A stretch of 64,000 nt of DNA from Azonexus sp. (GTDB taxonomy: Bacteria > Pseudomonadota > Gammaproteobacteria > Burkholderiales > Rhodocyclaceae): NCBI GenBank assembly GCA_017983755.1, contig JAGOAU010000003.1:119496-183495 (forward strand), written 5' to 3'. Within the stretch, counting starts at the first letter, position 1, and every line of letters starts with the position of its first letter. Below are positions 37,912 through 45,897 of this stretch, piece by piece. A program made the position numbers and the translations under genes. Under the pieces are notes generated by a model. That model did not search any database, was not told the DNA's origin, and saw nothing but the letters and a program-made list of their open reading frames with translations.

Positions 37912-37921
37912 TCGGCAGCCT

Positions 37922-39859
37922 GTGGCGCTGACTGCCTCCTGTCCTTCCTGCGGCGCGCCGGTCGTCTTCAAGTCGGCGTCGTCGGTCTTCGCCGTCTGCG
38001 AATACTGCCAGAGCACGCTGGTCCGCCACGACCAGGCGCTGGAAGACATCGGCAAGATGGCGGCGCTGGTCGAGGACCGCTCGCCGCTGCAACTGGGCGC
38101 CGAAGGCAGCTACAAGGGCGTGCATTTCGCGCTGATCGGGCGCATCCAGATCAAGTACAGCCAGGGCTACTGGAACGAGTGGCACCTGCTGTTCGACGAC
38201 ATGCGCACCGGCTGGCTGTCGGAGGCCGGCGGCGAGTACGTGCTCACCTTCATGCAGCAGGTCATGGAGGCGCTGCCGGCATTCGATAGCCTGAAGATCG
38301 GCCAGCGTTTCGTGCTGGCCAGCCAGCCGTGGACGGTCAGCAACATCGAGAATGCCGAGTGCGTCGCCGGCCAGGGCGAGCTGCCGTTCAAGGTCGGCGC
38401 CGGTTATCCGGTTGCTGCGGTCGACCTCAGAAACGGGGCCAATTTCGCGACCCTCGATTATTCGGAAACGCCGCCGCTGCTCTTCGTCGGCCAGGCGGTC
38501 GACTTCAAGTCGCTGAAGATGAGCAACCTGCGCGACGGCATGGCAGTCCCGACGGCGACCGTCGTAGCGCAGGTCTTCCGCTGCCCGAGCTGCGGCGCAC
38601 CGCTGCAGGCGCGTTCTGCGGAGATCCTGGCGGTCGGCTGCGCTACCTGTGGCGCCGTCATCGACACCGCCGACCCCAACCATCGGGTGCTGACCACCGC
38701 GCTCGGGATGCGCGACGAGAAGTACGCGCCGCGCATCCCGCTCGGCAGCAAGGGCACGCTGGAAGGCAAGCCGGTCGAGGTCATCGGTTTTCTGGTCAGG
38801 CAGAGCAAGAGCGAAGGCATCGCCTACGACTGGCGCGAATACCTGCTCGCCGCCGAGAACGGCACCTACCGCTGGCTCACCGAGTACAACGGCCACTGGA
38901 ACATCGTCGACGTCCTGTCCAATCCGCCGCGAACCAGCGGCATCATCGAGATCGACAATGTCCAGTACGGCGGCCAGTCGTTCCGCCATTTCGCGACGAC
39001 GCCGGTCGCCGAGGTGATCCAGGTCGCCGGCGAATTCACCTGGCGGGTGCGGCGCGGCGAAACCAGCCGGGTGATCGACTACGTCGCGCCGCCGCTGATG
39101 CTTTCGCGCGAATCGACGAGCAACGAGCAGACCTGGTCGCTCGGCACCTACGTCGCGCCGGAGGCGATCGCCGAGGCATTCAAGCTGAGCGGGCGCATGA
39201 TCGCGCCTGCCGGCGTCTATGCCAACCAGCCGAATCCGTGGCAGGAAACCAACCGCCGCGTGTTCGGGTTGTTCTGGAAGCTGGCACTCGCCGCCATCGT
39301 GCTGCAGCTGTTCTTCACCTTCATCGGCGGCGGCCGCACGCTGTTGCGCCAGGACGTCGTCCTCTCGCCGCAGATGGCCGAGGACACGGTGGTCACCCGC
39401 GAATTCGAGGTGCGCGGCAAGCCGCGCAAGATCACCGTGCGCAACACGACCTCGCTCGACAACAACTGGATCGGCCTCGACCTGATGCTGGTCAACAAGG
39501 CCAGCGGGCAGGCCTGGCCAGTGACCCGGGAACTCGCCTACTACTACGGCCGCGACGGTGGCGAAAGCTGGTCGGAAGGCAGCCGCGACGACGAAGTGGT
39601 CTTCCTCGACATCCCGCCCGGTACCTACTACCTGACGGTCGACCCCGACATCGCCCCGGAAAAACCGGTGCCAGTGCGCGACGTGATCGAGGTGTCGAGT
39701 GGCGGCGCCGGCTGGTCGAATTTCGTGATCGTGATGCTCTTCCTCGCCCTCTTTCCCGTCTTCACCCTCACCCGCCGCGCCGCTTTCGAGACCGGCCGCT
39801 GGGCCGAGAGCGACCATGCGCCGGTGAGCAGTGGCGACTCTTCGGACGGAGACGACTGA
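37922..39859 (+). CDS. DUF4178 protein with two zinc ribbons and membrane tail
   Basis: 645 residues. A zinc ribbon opens it (C7, C10, C27, C30) and a second one lies at C221-C243; each is followed by a DUF4178-type beta domain. Hydrophobic segments at about 450-472 and 597-620 should anchor it, with a beta-rich domain between them. The GTG start lies 10 bases after the SPFH stop, which suggests coexpression. Function unknown. Confidence 0.8.
   Translation: MALTASCPSCGAPVVFKSASSVFAVCEYCQSTLVRHDQALEDIGKMAALVEDRSPLQLGAEGSYKGVHFALIGRIQIKYSQGYWNEWHLLFDDMRTGWLSEAGGEYVLTFMQQVMEALPAFDSLKIGQRFVLASQPWTVSNIENAECVAGQGELPFKVGAGYPVAAVDLRNGANFATLDYSETPPLLFVGQAVDFKSLKMSNLRDGMAVPTATVVAQVFRCPSCGAPLQARSAEILAVGCATCGAVIDTADPNHRVLTTALGMRDEKYAPRIPLGSKGTLEGKPVEVIGFLVRQSKSEGIAYDWREYLLAAENGTYRWLTEYNGHWNIVDVLSNPPRTSGIIEIDNVQYGGQSFRHFATTPVAEVIQVAGEFTWRVRRGETSRVIDYVAPPLMLSRESTSNEQTWSLGTYVAPEAIAEAFKLSGRMIAPAGVYANQPNPWQETNRRVFGLFWKLALAAIVLQLFFTFIGGGRTLLRQDVVLSPQMAEDTVVTREFEVRGKPRKITVRNTTSLDNNWIGLDLMLVNKASGQAWPVTRELAYYYGRDGGESWSEGSRDDEVVFLDIPPGTYYLTVDPDIAPEKPVPVRDVIEVSSGGAGWSNFVIVMLFLALFPVFTLTRRAAFETGRWAESDHAPVSSGDSSDGDD
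38416..38425 (+). repeat. TGCGGTCGAC dispersed motif, copy 9
   Basis: Inside the DUF4178 gene; followed by CTCAG-AAAC-GGGGCC-AATTTC. Confidence 0.45.
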
Positions 39860-40005
39860 TGTTCGGAAAATTCAACTTGGCGACCGGCGTCCTCGCGCTG
39901 CTGCTCTTTGGCTACGCCCAGCACCAGGGCTGGAACCTGTTCGACAACGTGGCCAACCCCGGCCATGGCGGCTCGTCAGGCAGCAGTCGCGTCTATCACA
40001 AGTAG
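39859..40005 (+). CDS. Small single-span membrane protein, unknown
   Basis: 48 residues: MFGKFNLATGVLALLLFGYA forms one hydrophobic span, followed by a short Gly/Ser-rich tail ending RVYHK. The start overlaps the DUF4178 stop (TGATG), so the two are coupled. No family was recognised; the position suggests an accessory of the SPFH/DUF4178 module. Confidence 0.65.
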   Translation: MFGKFNLATGVLALLLFGYAQHQGWNLFDNVANPGHGGSSGSSRVYHK

Positions 40006-40022
40006 GGCCGTATGGCCGGCGC

Positions 40023-40670
40023 TCAGTCGCCGCCGCAGCCACCACCGCCGTCGCCACTTCCGCCGTCACTGTCGGCGCCGCCGGAATCGCCCGAGCAGCC
40101 GCTGCTGCAGCCGATATGGCTGGCGCAATAGCCGGCACCCGTTGCGCCGGCCGCCAGGCAGTCGAGCTGGTAGACGAAGCCGCCGGCGATCAGCAGCGCC
40201 GCGTCCAGCGCGAACAGGCGCGGCAGGCGGTCCGGCTTCTTCGGATCGATCCGCTCGCGCGCGCAGGCTAGCCGCCAGGCGCGCCTGAGGCCGTCGCCGG
40301 CAGCGGTCGGCGAAGCCATCGCCTCGGCCGGCGTATGGTGCAGGAAGCGGCCGAAGGCGCCGCGGCAGAACTGGTCGTAGCGGCGGGTGAACAGGATGAA
40401 TTCGTGCCAGGCGTCGTCGACCGCCTGCGACGGCATCGCCACCATGCGCCGGCCGGCCTTGCGGCAGAGGTGAAAGTAGTCGCGCAGTCCGGCAAAGACT
40501 TCGGCGCGCTGGGCGGGCGTCAGTTCCGGACGGCGAGCGGCAAGGCGCTGGTCGAGCGTTTCGGCCAGGGGATAGTCGTCGATGAAGGCCGCGTGCCGCC
40601 GCCCGGCCCACTGCCGCCAGAGCAGCCAGAGGACGAGGGCAAGCGCCAGCGGGACGACGAACTTGATCAT
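40023..40670 (-). CDS. GRDP-like protein with Cys/Gly/Ser-rich tail
   Basis: 215 residues. One N-terminal membrane span (MIKFVVPLALALVLWLLW) precedes a region reminiscent of the glycine-rich-domain protein family (AVDDAWHEFILFTRRYDQFC, FLHHTP), then a tail rich in Gly, Ser, Asp and Cys (from about residue 180). Function unknown. The start overlaps the gabD stop by four bases, but the tail and location suggest kinship with the adjacent membrane module. Confidence 0.68.
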   Translation of the reverse strand: MIKFVVPLALALVLWLLWRQWAGRRHAAFIDDYPLAETLDQRLAARRPELTPAQRAEVFAGLRDYFHLCRKAGRRMVAMPSQAVDDAWHEFILFTRRYDQFCRGAFGRFLHHTPAEAMASPTAAGDGLRRAWRLACARERIDPKKPDRLPRLFALDAALLIAGGFVYQLDCLAAGATGAGYCASHIGCSSGCSGDSGGADSDGGSGDGGGGCGGD

Positions 40671-42121
40671 CCGTTCACGTCGAAGCAGAGATACTTGATT
40701 TCGAGGTAGTCCTCGATCCCGTATTTCGATCCCTCGCGCCCGAGGCCGGACTGCTTGACGCCGCCGAAGGGCGCCACCTCGTTCGAGATCAGGCCGGTGT
40801 TGATGCCGACCATGCCGTATTCCAGCGCTTCGCCGACGCGCCAGCAGCGCGCCACGTCGCGCGAATAGAAATAGGCGGCGAGCCCGAATTCGGTATCGTT
40901 GGCCATCGCCACCGCCTCGGCCTCGGTGGTGAAGCGGAACAGCGGCGCCACCGGCCCGAAGGTTTCCTCGCGCGCCACCTTCATCGCCGGCGTCACGTCG
41001 GCGAGCACCGTCGGCTGATAGAAATTGCCGCCGCGCGCATGGCGGGTGCCGCCGCACAGCACGCGGGCGCCCTTGGCCAACGCGTCGGCGACGTGCGCCT
41101 CGACCTTGGCCAGCGCCGCCTCGTTGATCAGCGGGCCCTGGGCGATGCCCTCCTCGACGCCGGCCCCGACCTTCAGCTGGCCGGCCCGCGCCGCGAGCTT
41201 CTGCGCGAATTCTTCGTAGACGCCAGCCTGCACCAGGATGCGGTTGGCACACACGCAGGTCTGGCCGGTGTTGCGGTATTTGGCGATCAGCGCGCCGTCG
41301 ACCGCGGCATCCACGTCGGCGTCGTCGAAGACGATGAAGGGCGCGTTGCCGCCCAGTTCGAGCGACAGCTTCTTGATCGTCGGCGCCGATTGCGCCATCA
41401 GCAGGCGGCCGACTTCGGTCGATCCGGTAAACGACAGCTTGCGCACGATCGGGCTGGCCGTCAGTTCGCCGCCAATCGCCACCGGGTCGCCGGTAAGCAC
41501 ATTGAACACGCCGGCCGGAAAGCCCGCCTGCTCGGCCAGTGCCGCCAGCGCCAGCGCCGTCAGCGGCGTCTGCTCGGCCGGCTTGACCACCACCGTGCAG
41601 CCGGCGGCGAGCGCCGGGGCGACCTTGCGCGTGATCATGGCGAGCGGGAAGTTCCACGGCGTGATCGCCGCGCAGACGCCGATCGCCTGCTTGACGACGA
41701 CCAGGCGCTTGTCCGCCACCGTTGCCGGAATCGTTTCGCCGTAGGCACGCTTGCCTTCCTCGGCAAACCACTCGACGAAGGATGCGCCATAGGCGACCTC
41801 GCCCTTCGCCTCGGCCAGCGGCTTGCCGCCCTCGGCCGTGATCAGCTGCGCCAGGTCGTCGGCGTTGGCGTTGATCAGCGCGAACCAGCGCTGCAGGACC
41901 TGGGCGCGCTGCTTGGCCGTCTGCGCCCGCCAGGCCGGCAGGGCCGCTTCGGCGGCGGCGATGGCGCGTTGCGTCTCGCCGGCGCCGCAATTCGGCAGCT
42001 CGGCCAGAACGGCGCCGTTCGCCGGGTCGCGGACCGCCAGCGTCGCGCCGCTGTCCGCGGCGACCCATTTTCCGCCCAAAAAGACGGTCGACCGCAACAG
42101 CACCTGGTTTTGTATCTGCAT
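40667..42121 (-). CDS. gabD: NAD(P)-dependent succinate-semialdehyde dehydrogenase
   Basis: 484 residues of the aldehyde dehydrogenase fold: ITPWNFPLAMITRK (cofactor), the catalytic Glu in LELGGNAPFIVF and the catalytic Cys in NTGQTCVCANR, with the adjacent second cysteine typical of GabD. It oxidises succinate semialdehyde to succinate in GABA degradation. No gabT is in the window, and other aldehyde substrates remain possible. Confidence 0.88.
   Translation of the reverse strand: MQIQNQVLLRSTVFLGGKWVAADSGATLAVRDPANGAVLAELPNCGAGETQRAIAAAEAALPAWRAQTAKQRAQVLQRWFALINANADDLAQLITAEGGKPLAEAKGEVAYGASFVEWFAEEGKRAYGETIPATVADKRLVVVKQAIGVCAAITPWNFPLAMITRKVAPALAAGCTVVVKPAEQTPLTALALAALAEQAGFPAGVFNVLTGDPVAIGGELTASPIVRKLSFTGSTEVGRLLMAQSAPTIKKLSLELGGNAPFIVFDDADVDAAVDGALIAKYRNTGQTCVCANRILVQAGVYEEFAQKLAARAGQLKVGAGVEEGIAQGPLINEAALAKVEAHVADALAKGARVLCGGTRHARGGNFYQPTVLADVTPAMKVAREETFGPVAPLFRFTTEAEAVAMANDTEFGLAAYFYSRDVARCWRVGEALEYGMVGINTGLISNEVAPFGGVKQSGLGREGSKYGIEDYLEIKYLCFDVNG
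42087..42096 (-). repeat. TGCGGTCGAC dispersed motif, copy 10
   Basis: Minus strand near the gabD start; followed by CGTC-TTTTT-GGGCGG-AAAAT, a strong two-tract match. Confidence 0.5.
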
Positions 42122-42183
42122 GGCCTTGAAAAATCCTGTAAAAACGGTAAGTTATGAAGCATTCGCAGAAAAGGCTTTAAGAG

Positions 42184-42678
42184 ATGCGCATTCCCGCCCT
42201 GATTTCCGTGACCTTGACGGTTCTGCTGCTTGCCGCCTGCGGCAGCCCGGCGCCGCGCCCGCTCGCGTCGGCGGGAACTATAACGCCGCTGCCGGCTAGC
42301 GAGAAGGGCAACGAAGTCGCGCTCTACGCGCTGGGGCTGATCGATACCGGCTACCGTTTCGGCGGCCGCAACCCCGAAGCCGGGCTCGACTGCAGCGGCA
42401 TGGTCAGCTACATCTACGGCCAGGCGACCGGCCTCAAGCTCAGGGGCAGCGCCGCCGACATCGCCCGCTACACCCGCCCCATCGAGCGCGACATGCTGCG
42501 CCCCGGCGACCTGGTCTTCTTCAACACCCGCAACCGCTCGTACTCGCATGTCGGCATCTACATCGGCGACGCCCGCTTCGTCCATGCGCCATCGACCAAC
42601 GGCAAGGTCCGCATCGACCATCTCAACGACCGCTACTACGCCCAGCGTTTCGAGGCAGCGGGAACCTTCTTCGACTAA
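42184..42678 (+). CDS. NlpC/P60 peptidoglycan hydrolase, lipoprotein
   Basis: 164 residues. A lipobox (LLLAACG) anchors it in the envelope. The catalytic triad is visible: Cys in LDCSGMV, His in YSHVGIYIG and His in FVHAPS. It should cleave peptide cross-links in peptidoglycan, like Spr/MepS. It is divergent from gabD. Confidence 0.9.
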   Translation: MRIPALISVTLTVLLLAACGSPAPRPLASAGTITPLPASEKGNEVALYALGLIDTGYRFGGRNPEAGLDCSGMVSYIYGQATGLKLRGSAADIARYTRPIERDMLRPGDLVFFNTRNRSYSHVGIYIGDARFVHAPSTNGKVRIDHLNDRYYAQRFEAAGTFFD

Positions 42679-42697
42679 ATCCGCCACGCAGGATAGA

Positions 42698-42727
42698 TTG
42701 GACGGCGACCGGCGCAGGCGGTAGAAT
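42698..42727 (+). promoter_or_regulatory. Sigma-70 promoter of tRNA-Arg
   Basis: TTGGAC and TAGAAT separated by 18 bases, with the tRNA starting 12 bases after the -10 element. Confidence 0.7.
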
Positions 42728-42739
42728 CGCGGCTCCCAA

Positions 42740-42816
42740 GCGCCCGTAGCTCAGCTGGATAGAGTATTGCCCTCCGAAGGCAAGGGTCGGACGTTCGAAT
42801 CGTCTCGGGCGCGCCA
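42740..42816 (+). tRNA. tRNA-Arg (anticodon CCG)
   Basis: The cloverleaf folds fully: acceptor GCGCCCG with CGGGCGC, D-arm with AGCTCAGCTGGATAGAG, anticodon stem TTGCC/GGCAA around loop CTCCGAA, T-arm with GTTCGAATC, discriminator G and encoded CCA. Anticodon CCG reads CGG. Confidence 0.96.
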
Positions 42817-42832
42817 AATAACCATGAAACTG

Positions 42833-42858
42833 GGCACTTCTTCCGAAGTGCCTTTTTT
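42833..42858 (+). terminator. Terminator after tRNA-Arg
   Basis: Stem GGCACTTC/GAAGTGCC, loop TTCC, then six T. Confidence 0.93.
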
Positions 42859-42916
42859 CTTTTGTGCAGTTGCATCGGCCGGAGCGGCATGGCTGCCCTC
42901 GCCGGCCGCATGTTCT

Positions 42917-43996
42917 TCAGTGATTGTGGATTTGTCGGGGCGACTCTTGCCCTATTCTGAACTTCTGGTGGCAGCGCGGGTAGTTGTGGCATGCCCAGAA
43001 ATCCGGACGTCCGGCCTTGCCTGACAGGCGCTTCATCTTGATGCCGCAGTTCGGGCAGGTTGGCGTCTTGTAATCGCCTTCGGTGGCGAATTCCAGCAGG
43101 CTGTTCCGAGCGGCCTCGGGCAGCCTTTTGAGCATCATGAGCAACATCTCGCCGTTGATCAGCGTGATCCGGTTGCTGCTCGCCACCACCTTCGCCTCGT
43201 CGGCGAAGTGGCCGCTGCTCAGGAAAAACGCCTTGCCGATCTTCTCGTGGGTCATCACGCCAAGCAGTTCGCGCACCGGCCTGACGCCAACCAGGCAGCC
43301 GCCCCATGCCGTGCACTGGACGATTGCTGTCGGTTTCCCGGTGTCGTCCTGGTACAGCAGGATGTCCATGCCCCCATCGGGCCCGAGGGCCGTGGTTTCG
43401 CTCCGGATGCCGCTCGTTTCGTAAAATTTCTGACAGAGATACTCGAAGCGCTTCCACTCGATATCGCGGATGACATCGAGCGACCACGCGGCCGGTTTCG
43501 TCTCCATTTCCGCGACGTGCTCGTCCCAGGCGTCATGGATGTCCTGTGCTTGTTCCGGCTCGGCAATTGCAACCGCGGGGTTCGGTTCGGCCGCCGGGCT
43601 TCCAGCGGCTACGGGCTCTTCCACGACTTGCGGGGCAGTGGTCGGCGTGGTTGGCCGGTGCCGTTTGGAAGCCGATCCACCACCCGTACCCCTTCTGGCA
43701 GCTTTCGGTGTCGGCCGATGTGATTTCGAAGAGACGGCCATGGCATAGAACACCGCGCCAATCAGCAGGAAAAGGCCGAACAGCACCCACGCAATCGCCG
43801 AAACGGCCTGAATTATCGAATTCAGAATGACGTTGTCGGGCGCCAGGCTTGGCAATATCCACTCCAGGCTGATGAACAGCGCGACGCCAATCACGACGAT
43901 CAGCGGCCAGGGGGCATCCATCAGCTCATCCAGAAGTGTCACGTTCTGTTTTCGGTGGCCGTGCGCCATATGCATTCCGGGGTGTTTTTTTGCCAC
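42917..43996 (-). CDS. Membrane-anchored Mrr-like nuclease domain protein with topoisomerase-type zinc finger
   Basis: 359 residues. Two N-terminal membrane helices (about 28-85), a Pro/Ala/Thr-rich linker, an Mrr-type restriction endonuclease domain (about 165-295) and a C-terminal C4 zinc finger (CPNCGIKMK...CHNYPRC). In the core, the metal-binding Asp of GPDGGMDILLY is present, but the QxK motif reads VQCTAW, so the catalytic lysine is threonine. Activity as a nuclease is doubtful. Start GTG 43996; later ATG codons at 43975 and 43969 are possible. Confidence 0.75.
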   Translation of the reverse strand: MAKKHPGMHMAHGHRKQNVTLLDELMDAPWPLIVVIGVALFISLEWILPSLAPDNVILNSIIQAVSAIAWVLFGLFLLIGAVFYAMAVSSKSHRPTPKAARRGTGGGSASKRHRPTTPTTAPQVVEEPVAAGSPAAEPNPAVAIAEPEQAQDIHDAWDEHVAEMETKPAAWSLDVIRDIEWKRFEYLCQKFYETSGIRSETTALGPDGGMDILLYQDDTGKPTAIVQCTAWGGCLVGVRPVRELLGVMTHEKIGKAFFLSSGHFADEAKVVASSNRITLINGEMLLMMLKRLPEAARNSLLEFATEGDYKTPTCPNCGIKMKRLSGKAGRPDFWACHNYPRCHQKFRIGQESPRQIHNH

Positions 43997-44146
43997 GCTA
44001 GAGTATCAGCACAGCGAGGATTTTGCATTGCAAATGATCTGGGTGCGCTCCGGGGGGCTGCTAGTCTGATTGCGGCTTCAGTGCCCGATGGCGCAAACGG
44101 GCGCGTGTTATATGCTCCGGCACTCCCGGCTTTGGCTGCCTTGTCC

Positions 44147-45049
44147 ATGAAGACCATTCTCACCTTGCTCCTGCTGCTTGTCGGCGGCAGTGCTTTCGCT
44201 GCGTCCCCCATCGTCATCAACGTTATCGGCGACACGGGCGATTGCGACTTGTCCGGAACGGCGCAGGTTTCGGCAGCCATGCGGCGGCAGAGTGATTTCA
44301 GGGATGTCCGGTTGATCGAGGTCGGCGACCTGGCCTACCCGGTGGCGACGCGCGAGCGCCTGCTGGAGTGCCATGAGCCGCACTTTTCGATGTTTCCGCA
44401 GCGCTTGGCGGTGCCGGGGAATCACGACTGGGCGGACAGCAATGCGGCCGGGTTCTTCTCGATCTTCCCCCAGCCGGTACCGCGCGTGGAATATCTGGGC
44501 GGACCATGGCGGCTGTTGCTACTGGACAGCAACTTGAAAGGCGTGGCGTGGGGGCGGCAGTTGCTGTGGCTCGACGGCATGCTGGGCAGTAGCCGGGGCG
44601 AGTGCCTGATCGCGGCCTGGCACCACCCGCGCTGGTCTTCCGGCAAGCATGGCGACCGGCGCTTCGTCGATCCGCTCTGGCGGCGGGTCAGCGGCTACGT
44701 GAGCTTGACGCTGCACGGGCACGACCATCATTTCGAGGCGCTGCCCCAATACGATGCCGATGGCGCCGAAAGCCATCGGGGAACGGCGTCGTTCGTGGTC
44801 GGCACCGGCGGTGCCCGTCTCTATCAGGCGGGGGAAAGCAAGCGTTCGGAACGTACGGTCTATGAAAAATTCGGCTTTCTGCGGATCAGCCTGGACGGCA
44901 CGCGCTACCACTGGCGCTTTGTCGATGTGGACGACAAGGTGCTCAGTTCCGGCAGCGGGATTTGCCAGCCGACCGGGAGCCGGCCCTACTTTCCGGTCAC
45001 CAAGCCCATCGACATGCCCGGCTTGCACAGCCCGAGCGACGGCCGCTAG
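44147..45049 (+). CDS. Exported calcineurin-like metallophosphatase
   Basis: 300 residues. A signal peptide (MKTILTLLLLLVGGSAFA) precedes a metallophosphatase domain with all five metal-binding blocks: GDTGD, GDLAYP, GNHDW, AAWHHPRWS and LHGHDHH. The arrangement resembles purple-acid-type phosphatases. The substrate is unknown and there are no obvious partner genes; it is divergent from the Mrr-like gene. Confidence 0.85.
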   Translation: MKTILTLLLLLVGGSAFAASPIVINVIGDTGDCDLSGTAQVSAAMRRQSDFRDVRLIEVGDLAYPVATRERLLECHEPHFSMFPQRLAVPGNHDWADSNAAGFFSIFPQPVPRVEYLGGPWRLLLLDSNLKGVAWGRQLLWLDGMLGSSRGECLIAAWHHPRWSSGKHGDRRFVDPLWRRVSGYVSLTLHGHDHHFEALPQYDADGAESHRGTASFVVGTGGARLYQAGESKRSERTVYEKFGFLRISLDGTRYHWRFVDVDDKVLSSGSGICQPTGSRPYFPVTKPIDMPGLHSPSDGR

Positions 45050-45064
45050 TCAGATCAACCGCCG

Positions 45065-45343
45065 TCAGACCTGCCCGGCCTCGTAGGCGGCCAGCGTCAC
45101 CCCCGCGTGGGCCAGCACCTCGCGCAACTGCTTGATGTCGGTCCTGCTGCAGGTGCTGCTGTTGTGCGGGTGGTGAATGAAGGCTTCGACCTTGTTCAGG
45201 GTGACCTTGAAGCGGGCGCCGTGCGAGGGTTCGACTTCGGCGCCGAGGTGATGGAGCAGGGATTCGACTTCGCGCCAGTGGATGTTGGCTGAGGGCGGGT
45301 CCTGGAAGATGCTGCGCATCAGGTTGGCGTGCTTGTGACTCAT
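45065..45343 (-). CDS. HicA-family protein without a HicB partner
   Basis: 92 residues. The double-stranded-RNA-binding-like HicA fold is suggested by IHWREVESLLHHLGAEV, the conserved His in PSHGARFKV and the end HHPHNS...LREVLAHAGVT. HicA toxins are mRNA nucleases normally paired with HicB. No hicB is adjacent on either side: pgpA lies upstream and the phosphatase is convergent. It may be an orphan with a non-toxin role. Confidence 0.68.
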   Translation of the reverse strand: MSHKHANLMRSIFQDPPSANIHWREVESLLHHLGAEVEPSHGARFKVTLNKVEAFIHHPHNSSTCSRTDIKQLREVLAHAGVTLAAYEAGQV

Positions 45344-45387
45344 GATGAAGCTCCAAGCGATGATGAATGCCGGTATTTTATGCCTGT

Positions 45388-45397
45388 TGCGGTCGAC
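45388..45397 (+). repeat. TGCGGTCGAC dispersed motif, copy 11 (intergenic)
   Basis: In the 56-base gap after pgpA; followed by CGTCAGG-AAAT-GGCG-AATTTC. Confidence 0.55.
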
Positions 45398-45399
45398 CG

Positions 45400-45897
45400 T
45401 CAGGAAATGGCGAATTTCAGCAGCGCCAGGCAGAGCAGTGTGTAGCCGGCAGCGACCAGGTCGTCGGCCATGACGCCGAAGCCGTTCTTGACGTGTTGGT
45501 CGAAGTAGCGGGCCGGTTGCGGCTTGGCGATGTCGAAGAGGCGGAAGAGCACGAAGGCGGTGGCCTGCCAGAGGAAAGTGTCGGGCGTTAGCAGCAGCAC
45601 CAGCCAGAAGGGGACGATTTCGTCCCAGACAATGCTGCCGTGGTCGGGGTCGCCGAGCGCCTTGCCCGCCTTGTCGATGACCCAGATGCCGAGCAGATAG
45701 GCGGCAGCGAACGCCCATAGCAATACGAAATCCGAGAAATGCGGGTGGAACAGGTTGAAGCTGAGCCACGCGAATAGCGTGCCGAAGGTGCCGGGCGCCC
45801 GGGGCGCGAGGCCGCTGCCCCAGCCGAGGGCGAGGAAATGTGCCGGGTGGGCGAGGAGGAATTTGACGCTCGGGGCGCCTTTGCCCGATTCAGCCAA
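45400..45897 (-). CDS. pgpA: Phosphatidylglycerophosphatase A
   Basis: 165 residues with several membrane helices and the family pattern GSGLAPRAPGTFGTL, DDPDHG-like (GDPDHGSIVWDE) and GFGVMADDLVAAGY. It dephosphorylates phosphatidylglycerol phosphate. No ATG is available in a sensible place; TTG 45897 overlaps the thiL stop by 8 bases and gives the right length. It is last in the ribBA-ribH-nusB-thiL-pgpA operon. Confidence 0.9.
   Translation of the reverse strand: MAESGKGAPSVKFLLAHPAHFLALGWGSGLAPRAPGTFGTLFAWLSFNLFHPHFSDFVLLWAFAAAYLLGIWVIDKAGKALGDPDHGSIVWDEIVPFWLVLLLTPDTFLWQATAFVLFRLFDIAKPQPARYFDQHVKNGFGVMADDLVAAGYTLLCLALLKFAIS

Noticed and set aside
37895-39817. 640-codon frame opposite the DUF4178 gene
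   Set aside because: Mirror frame of a GC-rich gene with Arg/Asp/Ala-biased low-complexity product; the plus-strand gene has domains, coupling and zinc ribbons.
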